Assembly (NCBI GenBank): GCA_047967505.1
Contig: CM106541.1
Length of the DNA stretch: 64,000 bases
Reading direction: 5' to 3' (one strand)
Origin: Dipteris shenzhenensis
Taxonomy: Eukaryota; Polypodiophyta; Polypodiopsida; Gleicheniales
The notes under the pieces are model-generated. The model did no database searches. It saw nothing but the letters and a program-made list of their open reading frames with translations, and was not told the origin of the DNA. Below, one piece after another: positions 11,978 to 23,100 of the stretch. Numbering within the stretch: the first letter of the stretch is position 1; each line of letters opens with the position of its first letter. A program made the position numbers and the translations under genes.

Positions 11978-11982
11978 GGGGG

Positions 11983-12010
<28 letters not shown>
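11978..12010. repeat. (GA)n microsatellite at LINE 3' end
   Basis: A GA dinucleotide tract sits directly at the 3' terminus of a minus-strand LINE tail. Two other LINE tails in the window end in the same way (39661-39718 and 44372-44393), so I interpret the tract as the LINE tail rather than a random microsatellite. Confidence 0.75.
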
Positions 12011-12015
<5 letters not shown>

Positions 12016-12773
12016 ATCAGAAGTCTTCGGAAGACGAAAAAGGGTCTATGAGACTAAAGAGACTAATACAATCCCCTGAGGGGTGGAGCCACTAAAAGGG
12101 CACACCCATGATGAATACAAAAGAAAATCCATAATCATGAGCATAACGGCGTCGCTACATAAAAAGAAAACTCTATGAGATCATGGAGTGGGAGTCCTTG
12201 AGGGCATCAAACCCTAGGAGGAGGGCGTCGATCTGTGAGGTTGATGTGGTGGCACGAAGCCTGTGATAGAGCGATGGCAACTGTTGACACGTGCAGTCCA
12301 CTTTGGTCTCCTTGCTATAGCCCTGCGGGCAAACAAGCCATATTCACTCCTATGGGTCGTGCATCAGGTCCAATGAGCATGGAAGGGAGGTCCCTAATGT
12401 GATATGTGTCTCAATACGCTAACGACGCTGACGTGTCTCTGTCTCCAACTCAAGCCCTTGCAATTGTCGCCACCGTGGGTCCTCCTATGATCATGCTGAG
12501 TGGAGTGTGGTCGTGTTTCTTGGTCCCCCTTATGTGCCATGAGCAACCGCTTCCGGTGTCGCACGGCCTCATGGATGAAGGCCACCAAGCACTCAAAAAG
12601 GTAGTGATACCGGCCTCTGATCTCATAGTACACATGTCATATGAAATCGTCTCTGAAAAGGTAGTGATATTGGCCTCTGATCTCGTAGTACACAGGTCAT
12701 CTGAAAGAGAGATGCTCCTTTGACTCGATCTTTCAGGATTGCATAAGATGCAAATGCGACCCTCTCTGGACCA
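12011..12773 (-). mobile_element. LINE 3' tail (B/C-like), broken
   Basis: It begins, as read on +, with atcagaagtcttcggaagac, a potential hairpin, and ggtctatgagac, both also found at the ends of LINE-C and LINE-B3. The minus strand at 12633 encodes MYYEIRGRYHYLF, the conserved tail after the Cys motif of LINE-B. Copia H is inserted at its right edge at 12774 (target duplication gacca at 12769-12773). Confidence 0.65.
12598..12717. repeat. Two-copy tandem repeat, period 60 bp, inside the LINE tail
   Basis: aaggtagtgata starts at 12598 and again at 12658. The units differ at several positions. It duplicates the region coding for the YYEIRG part of the LINE tail. Confidence 0.85.
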
Positions 12774-13011
12774 TGTAGGCCATCTTTTGGTGGTTCTAGT
12801 GATGCCCTATAGGCCATGGTATGTGCCTTGTAGGCATAAATATAGGCACTTGTAGAGTTAGTGCCTTTTAGGCCACATAGGACACTTAGTCCTAGGTCTA
12901 GGTACTTGTACCTAGTACTTCTTTTTTTTCTATTATCCGAGTTTGACATGACGGCTAAGACGTGTGCGACGCTTTGCTATCTGCACTCTCTCTCTCTCAT
13001 TCGATCCTACA
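12774..13011 (+). repeat. 5' LTR of Copia H
   Basis: 238 bp, TG...CA ends. An A/T-rich TATA-like stretch (ataaatatag) lies at about 12836-12845, where a promoter would be expected. It is followed by one base and the tRNA-Met primer-binding site. Confidence 0.93.
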
Positions 13012-13012
13012 G

Positions 13013-13024
13013 TGGTATCAGAGT
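13013..13024 (+). other. Primer-binding site of Copia H
   Basis: tggtatcagagt, starting one base after the 5' LTR; it is complementary to the 3' end of initiator tRNA-Met, the usual primer of plant Copia elements. Confidence 0.9.
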
Positions 13025-13082
13025 AGCGTTTTAGATTCGTCTCCTGCACTCGGACTCGTATTAGCTCCCTTCAACTTAATTG

Positions 13083-13526
13083 CCCCTTCATCCATACAGT
13101 CGTACGGTACAGCTTCGTACCTGTTTCTGTACTGCACTACGTACGTCCCTTGCACTTGCGCCGTACAACCGTACGGTTCCGTACTACGTACATACACCAT
13201 ACAGCCTACACACATAATTTGCATCGTTGTACAACAGGCACCGTACCAATTTCGTATTGCTCTCCGTATCTGTGCTGTACTTGTGTCGTACGCCGTACAT
13301 CTTTCGTAAGGTCTTGTAACTGCTTCATACTGCATTCCGTACTTGCATCGCCGTACAGCCACGTGGGAACGTACCTACATTTGTACAGTCGTACATGTTA
13401 TTCCGTACATCAAGCTTCCGTACAGCAGATGTACAGTCTTTGTACATTGTACCTGTGTCGTATATTGGATTCCGTACTGTGCTCAGTTTTATCTGTACAG
13501 TGGTACTTGTCCCAAGAGTACCGTAC
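13083..13526 (+). repeat. CCGTAC-rich array in the leader of Copia H
   Basis: By my count roughly 29 GTAC tetramers lie within about 430 bp. About eleven read ccgtac on the coding strand and only about two on the other strand. Spacing is irregular, so it is not a simple tandem repeat. It lies between the primer-binding site and gag. Similar arrays are at 26255-26510 and 32355-32520. No coding function is visible. Confidence 0.85.
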
Positions 13527-13921
13527 AAGCTTGGCACGTGTGAAGTCTTTTGCAGGGCATTCTCAAAATTTGGGGCTTTTGTGTTGGGAGCTCAATTTCA
13601 ACTTGTGTTTGGGACAGTAAATCATACTTTGGGTCAGATTTGCATACATTGGGTCACATTTGCAAAAATTTCAGCAAAATTTGGGGCTTTTCTGCATTTG
13701 CCCTCTTTTTGGTCTATTTGCCCTCAATAAAGTTGGGGCTTTTGCCATATTTGCTGTCTTTGCAGTGAACATTGCCTACCACAGTCACATTTGGGTCAGA
13801 TCTGCATTTGCCCTTTGATTTGGGTCAGAAATTTGCTGTCATTTTTGGACAGCCAGCTTTTTGCAGTGATAGCCTTGAGGCTTTTGGGTTTTCAGGTCTC
13901 TTTCAGGGTATCACATTTGCT

Positions 13922-15343
13922 ATGGTTGGGAACAATCAAGATTTATTTGGAGTTCTTCGTGAAGATGATAAGTTGGATGGCACCAACTATCCGATGTGGT
14001 CTTATCTCATGAAACATATTCTTGTTGCAAAGCATTTGTGGAATATTGTTTCTGGGGTTGATCTGAGGCCAACCAATGCTACAGTGGTTGCCTCTACTGC
14101 TGGTCCCTTTGCAGGGGTTACTCCTCCTGATGCCTCATCTTCTAGCACTCCTGCTACTACTCTTCCAACTCAGGAACAGACAAGATGGGATGCAAGAGAT
14201 GCAAATGCACATTCATGTATTGCTTTATCATGCAAGAAAATCATTATTCCACACATCCGGTCTTGCAGGAAAGCAACGGATGCTTGGGATAAATTGGCTT
14301 CTCTCTATCAGATTCGCAATGAGGCACGTGTTGCATATTTGAGAAGGCAATTACAGGAAGTCAGCATGAATAAAGGTGACTCTATGGATGCATACCTGAC
14401 CAAGGACCTCATGGAACAACTTGCCAACATTGATGAGGTGGTGCCAAATTCACAGCTTGTTAGTACCACATTGAATGGACTGCCAGATACATATCAAGGG
14501 TTTGCTACAACCCTTCGATTAGTGGCCATGGGTAATCCAGACCACTATTCTTTTGATCAGCTAGTGACTTTGCTTTTGCAGGAAGAGCAAAGTAGAGCTA
14601 ATAGACAAGCCATTATTCCTGATCATGCATTTGCTTCACAGCAGACAGGAAGAGGCAAGGCTTCCAAGCCTATGGGCAAGCCAAAATCTGCACATAGCAG
14701 TTGCAATTCCTCGCATGCATCTAAAAATACAGCAGATAAGTCAAAGAAGAAAAGATGCAACTATTGCCGCAAGCTTGGACATGACATTTCAGAATGCAGG
14801 AAGCGCATTGCTTCAAAGAAAAAGAAAGTAGGATTGACAGTTAATGCCTCTCATGCTATTGAATCCCATGAGCTAGAAGATGCTTCACATGCACATGCTC
14901 TTCAGGATGATTGGGCATGGGCTGTCAATTGCTCATTTAATCCCCCCAAAGCTGATGCATTCTTTACTGCTAATGATGCTCAGTCCTGGTACTTTGATAG
15001 TGGTGCTTCCAAACATGTCACATCTTGTAGACAGTTGTTTAATTCTTTAGCTGATGCACCTCGAGGGGGGACTATCACATGTGCTAATAATGCTTCATAT
15101 GCTGTAAAAGGAATTGGAGATGTGCAGCTCACATCCATTTCAAGCCATCCTGTTACTCTGACAAATGTTCTTTTTGTGCCTGGAATTGAAGTCAACTTGA
15201 TTTCAATTTCAGGAATTGCCACTTCAGGTTTCAAAGTTATTTTTGATGGCTACAGATGCCTAGTTTATGATCTTCGTGATGACAATGCCATAGTTCTCAC
15301 TGGCACTTTGCAAAAAGGGCTTTATCACCTTGATCATCACTGA
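13922..15343 (+). CDS. Copia H gag and protease
   Basis: Intact open frame. I place the start at the ATG at 13922 (MVGNNQDLFGVL, then LDGTNYPMWSYLM), typical of Copia gag, although the frame is open from 13772. A gag core (KATDAWDKLASLYQ) is followed by a basic stretch, a CX2CX4HX4C zinc knuckle (CNYCRKLGHDISEC) near 14757 and the protease active site WYFDSGASKHVTS near 14988. The frame ends at a TGA (15341-15343), just before the GAG-pre-integrase domain. In most Copia elements gag and pol are one frame, so this is probably a mutation that detaches integrase and RT. Confidence 0.9.
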   Translation: MVGNNQDLFGVLREDDKLDGTNYPMWSYLMKHILVAKHLWNIVSGVDLRPTNATVVASTAGPFAGVTPPDASSSSTPATTLPTQEQTRWDARDANAHSCIALSCKKIIIPHIRSCRKATDAWDKLASLYQIRNEARVAYLRRQLQEVSMNKGDSMDAYLTKDLMEQLANIDEVVPNSQLVSTTLNGLPDTYQGFATTLRLVAMGNPDHYSFDQLVTLLLQEEQSRANRQAIIPDHAFASQQTGRGKASKPMGKPKSAHSSCNSSHASKNTADKSKKKRCNYCRKLGHDISECRKRIASKKKKVGLTVNASHAIESHELEDASHAHALQDDWAWAVNCSFNPPKADAFFTANDAQSWYFDSGASKHVTSCRQLFNSLADAPRGGTITCANNASYAVKGIGDVQLTSISSHPVTLTNVLFVPGIEVNLISISGIATSGFKVIFDGYRCLVYDLRDDNAIVLTGTLQKGLYHLDHH

Positions 15344-15364
15344 GCTGCACTTTCTATTGAAGCA

Positions 15365-16238
15365 TTGGCTATTTCAGATTCACAGCTTGCTGAAACTCAT
15401 CTTTGGCATGAGAGAATGGGCCATCTCAATTATAGAGCTCTTGCAAAGCTACATTCACAGCAGATGGCAAATGATGTACCTCAAACTCACACAGTTTCCA
15501 AACATGTGTGTGAGGGTTGTCTTTTGGGTAAGATGCATCGGTTTCCTTTTCAAAAGAATTGTCTAAAACTCTCACAAAGGAAATTGCAGTAGTGATGTCT
15601 GTGGCCCAGGGTACAAGTATTTCATGACTCTCATTGATGATTTGACAAGATATTGCTGGATATATCCTTTAAAAGCCAAATCTGAAGTTTTCTTATGCTT
15701 TCAGAGATGGTTGAATATGGTTGAGAATGAATCAGGATGCAAGCTTGTCACCCTCAACACAGATAGGGGGGGAGAGTATATGTCAAAGGAGTTTGATGCA
15801 TTTCTGTCTTCACGGGGAATTATTCACTCATGTACTACTCCTTGCACTCCTCAGCAGAATCCTATTTCTGAAAGGAAAAACAGGTTCACAATGGAGATGG
15901 CCAGATGCATGCTTAAGGCCAAGTCTTTGCTCAATAAATTTTGGCTTGATGCAGTAATGTGTGCCAACTATGTGCTGAATAGATCACCTACACGGGCATT
16001 GAAGACTGTTACACCTAATGAAGCATGGAAAGGCAGGAAGCCTTCACTTCCACACATGAGAGTTTTTGGGTCTCTTGCATATGTTCATGTACCATCTCAG
16101 CTGAGACATAAGCTTGATGACAAGGCCATCAAATGCATATTTATTGGTTACAGCCAGGAGAGCAGAGGGTATCGGTTATATCAACCAAATACTGGGAAGA
16201 TTATTGTCAGTAGAGATGTAATCTTTGCTGAACATTGA
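15365..16238 (+). pseudogene. Copia H GAG-pre-integrase and integrase
   Basis: The pre-integrase domain (TWHERMGH-type: HLWHERMGHLNYRALAKL, then CEGCLLGKMHRFPF) occupies 15390-15550. A break with lost sequence lies at about 15560-15620. The integrase core is then open from 15624, with the triad visible (TLIDDLTRYCW; NTDRGGEYM; ISERKNRF). The frame stops at 16236-16238, before the RT part. Confidence 0.9.
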
Positions 16239-16250
16239 GCTTCTCCTCTT

Positions 16251-17496
16251 GTGGACTGCAAAGCTAAGCCAGATGTTGACATGTTTGATGCCTTTGAATC
16301 TTGGTTACCTCTGCCATCCTCAAAAGAGGATTTTGACCAGCAACATGAGCCTCCTGTAGGCCCTCCACCAAGCAATAATCAGCCACTACCTCATGCTGAT
16401 TTGCAGGTTTCTCTTCCGACACAAAATGATCCCACTATTCATGATGCAGTCATTGAAGAAAGAGCTGTCAATAGACAGCGAAGGCAAGTTCCCAGATGGC
16501 TTCTTGATACATTGAGGGACAGCAAACAAGATCAGCCTTTTGCTGCCCAGACAAGATCAGGGAATAGACAGCATGGTCACTTTCTTGAGTTTGCACTCCT
16601 TGCTACAGCTTGCAACGAAGAGCCTCTGTGCCATAAAGATGCTTTTGACGGCAAAGAGTGGATGGATGCAATGAGAGCTGAGCTACATTCCATTGCTAAA
16701 AATGACACATGGGAATTAGTAGATCTCCCTCCCGGCAAGCATGCCATTGGAACCCGGTGGGTCTACAAATTAAAAAGGAAATCTGATGGTAGCATAGATC
16801 GATACAAAGCCCGTCTTGTTGCAAAAGGGTATGCCCAACAACAAGGCATTGACTTTGAGGAGACATTTGCTCCCACATCCAGGATTACTACCATTAGATG
16901 TGTCATTGCCATTGCAGCCCATCATCATTGACAAGTGCACCAACTTGACATCAAGACTGCTTCTCTTCATGGGGATCTGCAGGAAGAAGTATATGTCACA
17001 CAACCTCCTGGCTTTGAGGTTGTTAATTTTGAAAATAAGGTATGCCGGCTTAGAAAAGCCCCTTTATGGCTTGAAGCAGGCACCCAGGGCATGGTATGCC
17101 AAAATTCATGCACACTTACTATCCCTTGGTTTTCAGAATAGTCCCACAGAACCCACTCTTTATGTCCGTGGGAGTGGATCTGATTTTTTAGTGCTGATTT
17201 TATATGTGGATCATATGCTCATCACGGGCCCAGATACTCAGCAAATTGCAGCTTTCAAGGCTGATTTGCAGCAGTTTTTTGAAATGTCAGACATGGGACA
17301 GCTTCACTATTATTTGGGCATTGAGTTTGCTCATGTTGAGGGGGGTACCATGATGTCTCAGTCCAAGTATATTGGACAGCTCCTTGATCGTTTTCAGTTT
17401 GAGGATTGCAAGCCAATTTCTACTCCAGTGGACACTGGCTTCAAATTCTCAGCTCATGATGGGAGCCCACCATGTGATATCACTCTTTATCAGTAG
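16251..17496 (+). pseudogene. Copia H reverse transcriptase
   Basis: N-terminal RT (WELVDLPPGKHAIGTRW, then DRYKARLVAKGYAQ, FAPTSRITTIR) is open at 16251-16931 and ends at a TGA. After frame changes it continues with LDIKTASLHGDL, PLYGLKQAPRAWYAK and LILYVDHMLITG. The catalytic box reads YVDH where YVDD is expected, so the second metal-binding Asp is lost. It ends at an in-frame stop near 17494. Confidence 0.92.
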
Positions 17497-18145
17497 GCTG
17501 TTGGATGCCTTATTTATTTATGTCACACCAGACCTGACTTACAGTATGCAGTATCTCAGCTCAGTAGATTCATGCACATGCCCAGTTCATAGCATTGGCA
17601 GGCAGTGAAGAGAGTCTTCAGATGTCTCAGAAGGATTTAGCCCTCTTCTATGGTGATCAGGGTTCACTTACCATGCATGCGTACACGGATAGTGACTGGG
17701 CAGGATGTTCCGACATCAGAGTGTCACATACTGGCAATTGTTTTTTGCTTGGCAATTCGTGTATCTCTTGGCTCAGCAAGAAGCAACCAATAGTTGCCAC
17801 ATCTAGCTGTGAGGCTGAGTACAGAGCAACTTTCACCGCTACAGTAGAGTGTGTCTGCTTCGACAGTTACTTACAGATCTTGGTATTCGCCAGACATCCT
17901 CCACTATTGTCTACACTGACAGCTGGAGTGCTTTGGCCATTGCACGTAACCCAGTGTTTCATGTGCGTACCAAGCATATTAAAGTTCATTATCATTATGT
18001 TCGGGAGCGGTTGTCAGCAAGAGACATAGAGTTGTCCTATCTTCCCACAGAGGACAACATAGCAAATATGTTTACAAAGGCACTTCCTCGTCCCAAGTTC
18101 GAAGTCTTTCGACAGGCTTTACACTTGGTTCCCTTTGTTACATGA
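17497..18145 (+). pseudogene. Copia H RNase H
   Basis: Encodes [20 protein letters not shown], then [19 protein letters not shown], and after a frameshift at about 17850 the C-terminal part with [18 protein letters not shown] and [12 protein letters not shown], ending at 18143-18145. Catalytic Asp and Glu ([12 protein letters not shown]) are present. Confidence 0.9.
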
Positions 18146-18273
18146 TCTGACATCCCTTGTACATTCATAGGTGGCTATATCCTTTTGGATGAACATGTGC
18201 CACCATGACCAACAAATACCAGGTATTCTGATATGTTTCCAGAATACTTCAGCCCATCCCATGGAGGGGGGTT

Positions 18274-18537
18274 TGTAGGCCATCTTCTGGTGGTTCTAGT
18301 GATGCCCTATAGGCCATGGTATGTGCCTTGTAGGCATAAATATAGGCACTTGTAGAGTTAGTGCCTTTTAGGCTACATAGGACACTTAGTCCTATGTGAC
18401 ACCTAGGACACTTAGTCCTAGGTCTAGGTACTTGTACCTTGTACTTCTTTTTTTTCTATTATCCAAGTTTGACGTGACGGCTAAGACGTGTGCGACGCTT
18501 TGCTATCTGCACTCTGTCTCTCTCATTCGATCCTACA
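18274..18537 (+). repeat. 3' LTR of Copia H
   Basis: 264 bp. It is longer than the 5' LTR by a 26-bp local duplication around ggacacttagtcctat (about 18385-18420). Otherwise about six substitutions separate the two. Confidence 0.93.
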
Positions 18538-18542
18538 GACCA

Positions 18543-19739
18543 CTCTCGATAAGGAGAGTGAAGCCGCACTGTTGGTTATCTTCATGTGAAGGCGAGGGGA
18601 GGAATTACGTGAGCTTTGTTGAAGGAGATCGTCATGTGTGAAGAGGTGAGCTCTATGAGGTAGAGGGAATCTGTGATGCTATTGTGTAGCCGAGAGTGCT
18701 TTGGAGATGGAGGGCATGCTCCATGAGCAAGGGCAAAGCGTCTCTACTATGCAGTACAGAGGTCCATGATCTCCATGAGTTTCATGGGCAAGAGATAGAG
18801 GCAGGTGGTGGGAGTCATTGCGCAAAGGTAGAGCTGGACAAACGGGAGTGCTGCAGCAAGGCATGGGTGGCTTTAGGTGCTTCTGAGCATTTGGATGGGT
18901 GTGGGTTTCTTTGATACAGTTCTAGAGAACCATGGCAAGGAGGGTGCTCTGTGAGCAGGAGAGATACTGTGAGGCAGATACAATCACGTGAAGGAGATGG
19001 GCGGCATCATTTCTAGTGCTTGATTTATAATCTTGGGAAATATAAAATAAGATTTCTGACTGTGGTCACTTTGTGGGTGGTTGTCTTGTGAGTTATGGAA
19101 TTTTCAATATGAGGTGTACTTCTCAATTGTGTCAGGAGATACATGGCATATGATATTGCATGTAAATGATGAAGAGTGAATTGATATGAGTTGCCAAATC
19201 AGGAGAATATTCCTGAGGAAGTTTTAGCTGGGATTATGTAAGATGAGGATTTGGAATAAAAGTACATTTTGTATGTTGTTTGATGGCTTCAATAAATGTG
19301 AACTGTGGATGTGATCGATTATAAAGGTGTATATAGCTCTACTGTGTTTTTTGCATCCACGTTTTGGTGCCTCCACGGAGGAGTTCACTTCAGTTTACAA
19401 GACTGAAACAGTAAATGTTCTGAGCTGTGTTGCAAGCAATGGGAAGAAATGAGAGTGATACAGTGTGAGTGGTGTGGAGAGTGTGGTCATAGGAAGGACA
19501 GATGCATTGAAGTCCAGCTACGTGTGATCCAACTCCTTGCTAGAGTGCAGAGAGCTCTGAAAGTGCTTTCCCGCAGGAAAAAGAATGGTCTTCGGATGCA
19601 AAGTGAGCTTCTTCAGTAGTGTGTTTGCTTTGTTGCTTTCCAGTTTTGTTGTGGTTGAGATAAGCCAGGTGTGGCAGTTGAAGGATTGAGGATGGCACAG
19701 GACTTCCCAGAGTACTGGGGGCAGCACTTATGAAAGATA
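18543..19739. other. Unassigned, probably leader of a Gypsy-like element
   Basis: No recognised protein. It lies between the target duplication of Copia H and a plus-strand gag piece at 19740. I could not identify an LTR pair or a primer-binding site with confidence. Confidence 0.35.
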
Positions 19740-19995
19740 GGGCAACCCCTGGGATTGTTTCAGATCATGAATTATTGCTTGCAGGGAGATGCAAAAGCAT
19801 GGCTGCAGAGTCAAGTTGCTACCTTCAGGACTGCTCATCCTCAGCAGCAAAATCCAGAGTATACAGTGGTGAGAGCAGCTTTCCTTGCACGGTTTGCACA
19901 AGCCAGGAGCCCTAATGAAGTTTGGAAAGAGCTGTGCAAAGTGTGGCAGGAGGAAGAGCAAGATGTGAATCAGTATCTAATCCAGTTTGGGAGGT
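19740..19995 (+). pseudogene. Gypsy-type gag fragment, cut by LINE-A1
   Basis: The plus-strand open stretch encodes LQGDAKAWLQSQV, FLARFAQARSPNEVW and EEQDVNQYLIQFGRL, the pattern of a retrotransposon gag domain (Retrotrans_gag type). It ends at the poly-T that marks the 3' end of LINE-A1. I did not find the rest of this gag at the other side of the LINE near 25790. Confidence 0.7.
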
Positions 19996-20126
19996 TATTT
20001 TTTTTTGCCGAAAAAACAGTGCTGATTATATTACTTCGAAAAACAAGATACAAGAGGTCAGTTTTGCAGCTGACGGGGCTGCGTTCACAAATCGGACGCA
20101 GCCCTAAGAGGAAACAAAAAGCTCTC

Positions 20127-23100
20127 TCACGGTGGGATCAGGTGGGTGTGAATAAACAGCCAGAGAGGCGGTGAGTAGCGCCACTGAAGGCCCTGAGATG
20201 TATGCTCGAAGAAGAGGCCCTGCGTATCCCAATCTCGGAGGAAACGTCTCCGCTTCTCCCGGCCAGCCCGGGAGTCCCCTTGGATCTGGTCCCACTGGCC
20301 TCTGAGCGTGTGGATAATCTCGCACCAGATGTCGGCCATGACCTGGGCAATCGAAAGAGAGGTACCTCCGAGGATCTGCGCGCAGCGCGAGGTCCAAATG
20401 TGCCATCCGACGATGCTGCTAATGATCTCCCAGACTGGCTGCCTCACCTGAGATCCTGTGTCCACCTCTGCCAAGTGCTGCGGGATGCCCTCAAGCGGCC
20501 CCCAAGTCCCCTGTGTGATAAGGAACATAGGGTCCTGCGGGCCTGCCTCGAATAACTGGTGATAGCCAGGTTTGGTGCTGCACCAGCAGAATGCGCCCCA
20601 AGTGATCAAACCTAACTCCGGTGCTGCACGAGTAAGGATCCCGAAGGCTCTCCTCCACACGTCCGAGGCGCGAGTGCAGCTCTATAGGCAGTGCTTTGGT
20701 GACTCCTCGTCCTCATGACAAAACTGACAGAGTCCTTCCTGACCAAACTGCCGCAACCAGCTCCCCACTGGAAGACCCTTGTGGGCGAGTAGCCAAAGGA
20801 AGTAGGAAATCTTCCGCAGCCGCCAGCTCTCCCACAAGGCCTTCCAGAAGGCCTGCAGAAATAGCCTGGAAATACCCTGAGCATACCAACTGGGCCGCTG
20901 GGTGGGCGGTCTGCTCTGCATCCTCCCGAGAATGCTCCTGCCCAGTTTCGTGCTGTAAGCAAAGAAAGGGGTCGGCCCCTGGTCTGCCACAACCTCTGGC
21001 CATCTCCACTCTCCTGGGTCCCAGTCAAGCTCTGAAAGGGCCCGCCCCTCCCAAAGCCAGAGGCGCCATAAGTGCAGCTGATCCTGCTCTACACTAGGAT
21101 CGATCCGCCAAACCTTCCCCACAAGGCCTACGACACGAACCCTTTGCCACGAGAGAAGGGGATCGATGAGCGCACCCTCTCTCCTGAGTCGGCCGTCCCC
21201 CAAAACGGCGAAGAAGGAAATAGAGGTGTCGTCCAGCCGACCTGCAACAACCAGTGGGATGCTGCAAGGGGTGAACTGTCCAAGCCAGCGGGCATCACCA
21301 GGCATGAGGATCTGAATCTCTGGTGGGACCAACCAACCGACAGGAATCGCTCCATCTATCTCTGTATGCCTCGCCTGAGCTCCACGGACTCCCCCGGCTG
21401 CTTCCGCTAGAGCAGCAGTCTCTAAGTGTCTGTAAGTGTCCCTCCAAACACGAAGGGACCGGGCGGGCCCCCGCATCCAGCCGTCCCACGAGATATGCGA
21501 CCTCTCCCCCAGCTGAAGGCCCGAGGCATCTCTGACCTGATCGTTCCAGATGAGCGGCTGGCGGTCAATCTCCTCGTGACTGCTAGGAGGCGACTGGAGG
21601 AGACTGAGACGAAGTCGCCTCCAAACCGTGAGCAGGCTACGAATGAGCGGGGAGTGGGGGCGGGTAAGCGGTGCAGAGGTGAAGATCCACCTGAGGGACG
21701 GTAGCCACTCTCCTCCTCGGTGCGGGGTGCAAGAACTGATCCCCTGTTGAAGTAACATCTTCCACGTTTGCCCCCCCGGGGTCAAACCACGGATAACTGA
21801 CTTGCCCAACAGGGCCTGACTCTGAAGCTCTGGATCAATGACCCCCAAGCCACCCTCAGCCTGCGGAAGAATAACTGTCTCCCAGGCTACCCTGGCTCTG
21901 GTATCATTGAGACCATCCCCCCCGGACCACAGGAAACTCCGAACCATCCTCCTGAGCTGTGCCACGCACGATCTCGAGAAGCACCAACAAGAGGCCACAT
22001 ACCAGGCCGTGGCCAGGAGGACCTGATTGGCTACAAGAGCACGACCTGCAAGAGAGAGCTTAGCAGTGCTCCAAAAAGCCAGCTTCCGTCGTATGGAATC
22101 TAGCACCGTGAGAAACTGCTGAGCTGGCGTGATGTCCAAGCCGACCTGAAAACCAAGATATCTAGTAGTCTGCCCCCGCGGGATCCATTTGAAACCCAGA
22201 AACCTCCCCCACTGTGAGCTAGCCCCAGGGTCTGTGAGAAAACCAACTGATTTGTTCCAGTTGATTTTCGCACCGGCTGCCGAACAGAAGACCTCTAAGG
22301 CTAGCCTCACCCTCTCCAGTGTCATCTCATCATCTTGAACATGCAGTGCCGTGTCATCTGCATACTCCGAGTCCAGGAGCTCCGTGTCCTCCCTGATGGG
22401 AAGGCGAACACCCCGGATCCCTGTCGAGCTCGCACGAAGATAGTGTGACAGCACCTCGGCGAAGAAGAGAAATAGGTAGGGAGCAAGTGGGCAACCCTGA
22501 TGCACTGATCTCTCCAATCGAAATTGCTCACCCATCCTGCCGCCGATGATGACCCTGCTGGAAGCTGTCCTGTATAACGCTGAGATACCCTGAATCCATC
22601 CCACTGGGAATCCAAGTCTCTCCAAAGTACCCTCCAGGAAGGACCAGTCAACTCGATCGTAGGCCTTCTCAAAGTCGAGAAGTAGGATGGTTGAGTGAAA
22701 CCCGATGTGCTGGCCCACTCCGTCGCCTCTGAGAAGGTGAAGACATTATCCAGGATACTGCGATCCTGGACAAAACCTGTCTGAGTGTCATGAATGAGGT
22801 CAGAAAGTAGTGGCCGAACTCTGGCGCTGATCATTTTGGCAAGGATTTTATAGGCAGTGGTGAGAAGAGTGATCGGACGCCACTGACGGATCTCCGGCCG
22901 ATCTCCCCCTTTCGGGATGAGGCAGATCAATCCCGAAGAGAGGCTCTCTGGCATATGTCCGCTGCTGAAGATCTTCTGGAGGGCTGCAAGGAGGGGCTTA
23001 TGGATCTGATCCCAGAATGAAGTGAAGAAAGCTCTAGAGAGCCCATCCTCACCAGGGCATTTCTGCCCATCGATGGCCATCAAGGCCTCCTGCATCTCGA

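Larger units (their letters stand above)
12774..18537 (+). mobile_element. Ty1/Copia retrotransposon H, complete with LTRs and target duplication
   Basis: The 5' LTR is 12774-13011 and the 3' LTR 18274-18537, both TGTAGGCC...CCTACA. The target duplication gacca is at 12769-12773 and 18538-18542. The primer-binding site at 13013 (tggtatcagag) matches initiator tRNA-Met. A purine tract (ggagggggg) lies just before 18274. The order gag, protease, integrase, RT, RNase H defines Copia. The pol frame is cut by stops and frameshifts, so it cannot move by itself. The LTRs differ by about six substitutions and one 26-bp indel, which suggests a fairly young insertion. It is inserted in a LINE tail and lies in the same strand as CAMTA. 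Confidence 0.95.

Noticed and set aside
13018-13362. Minus-strand open frame (114 codons) in the Copia H leader
   Set aside because: Generated by the GTAC-rich array; rich in Cys/Tyr/Arg without a motif, antisense to the element.
13083-13526. GTAC arrays as bacterial contamination or restriction-modification related sequence
   Set aside because: They lie between a tRNA-Met primer-binding site and gag of a plant Copia element with target duplication, so they belong to the element.
20696-21097. Plus-strand open frames over LINE-A1 and LINE-A2 (also 52306-52707, 23159-23497, 21838-22026, 53448-53636)
   Set aside because: They recur in both LINE copies as antisense shadows of ORF2 and carry no motif.
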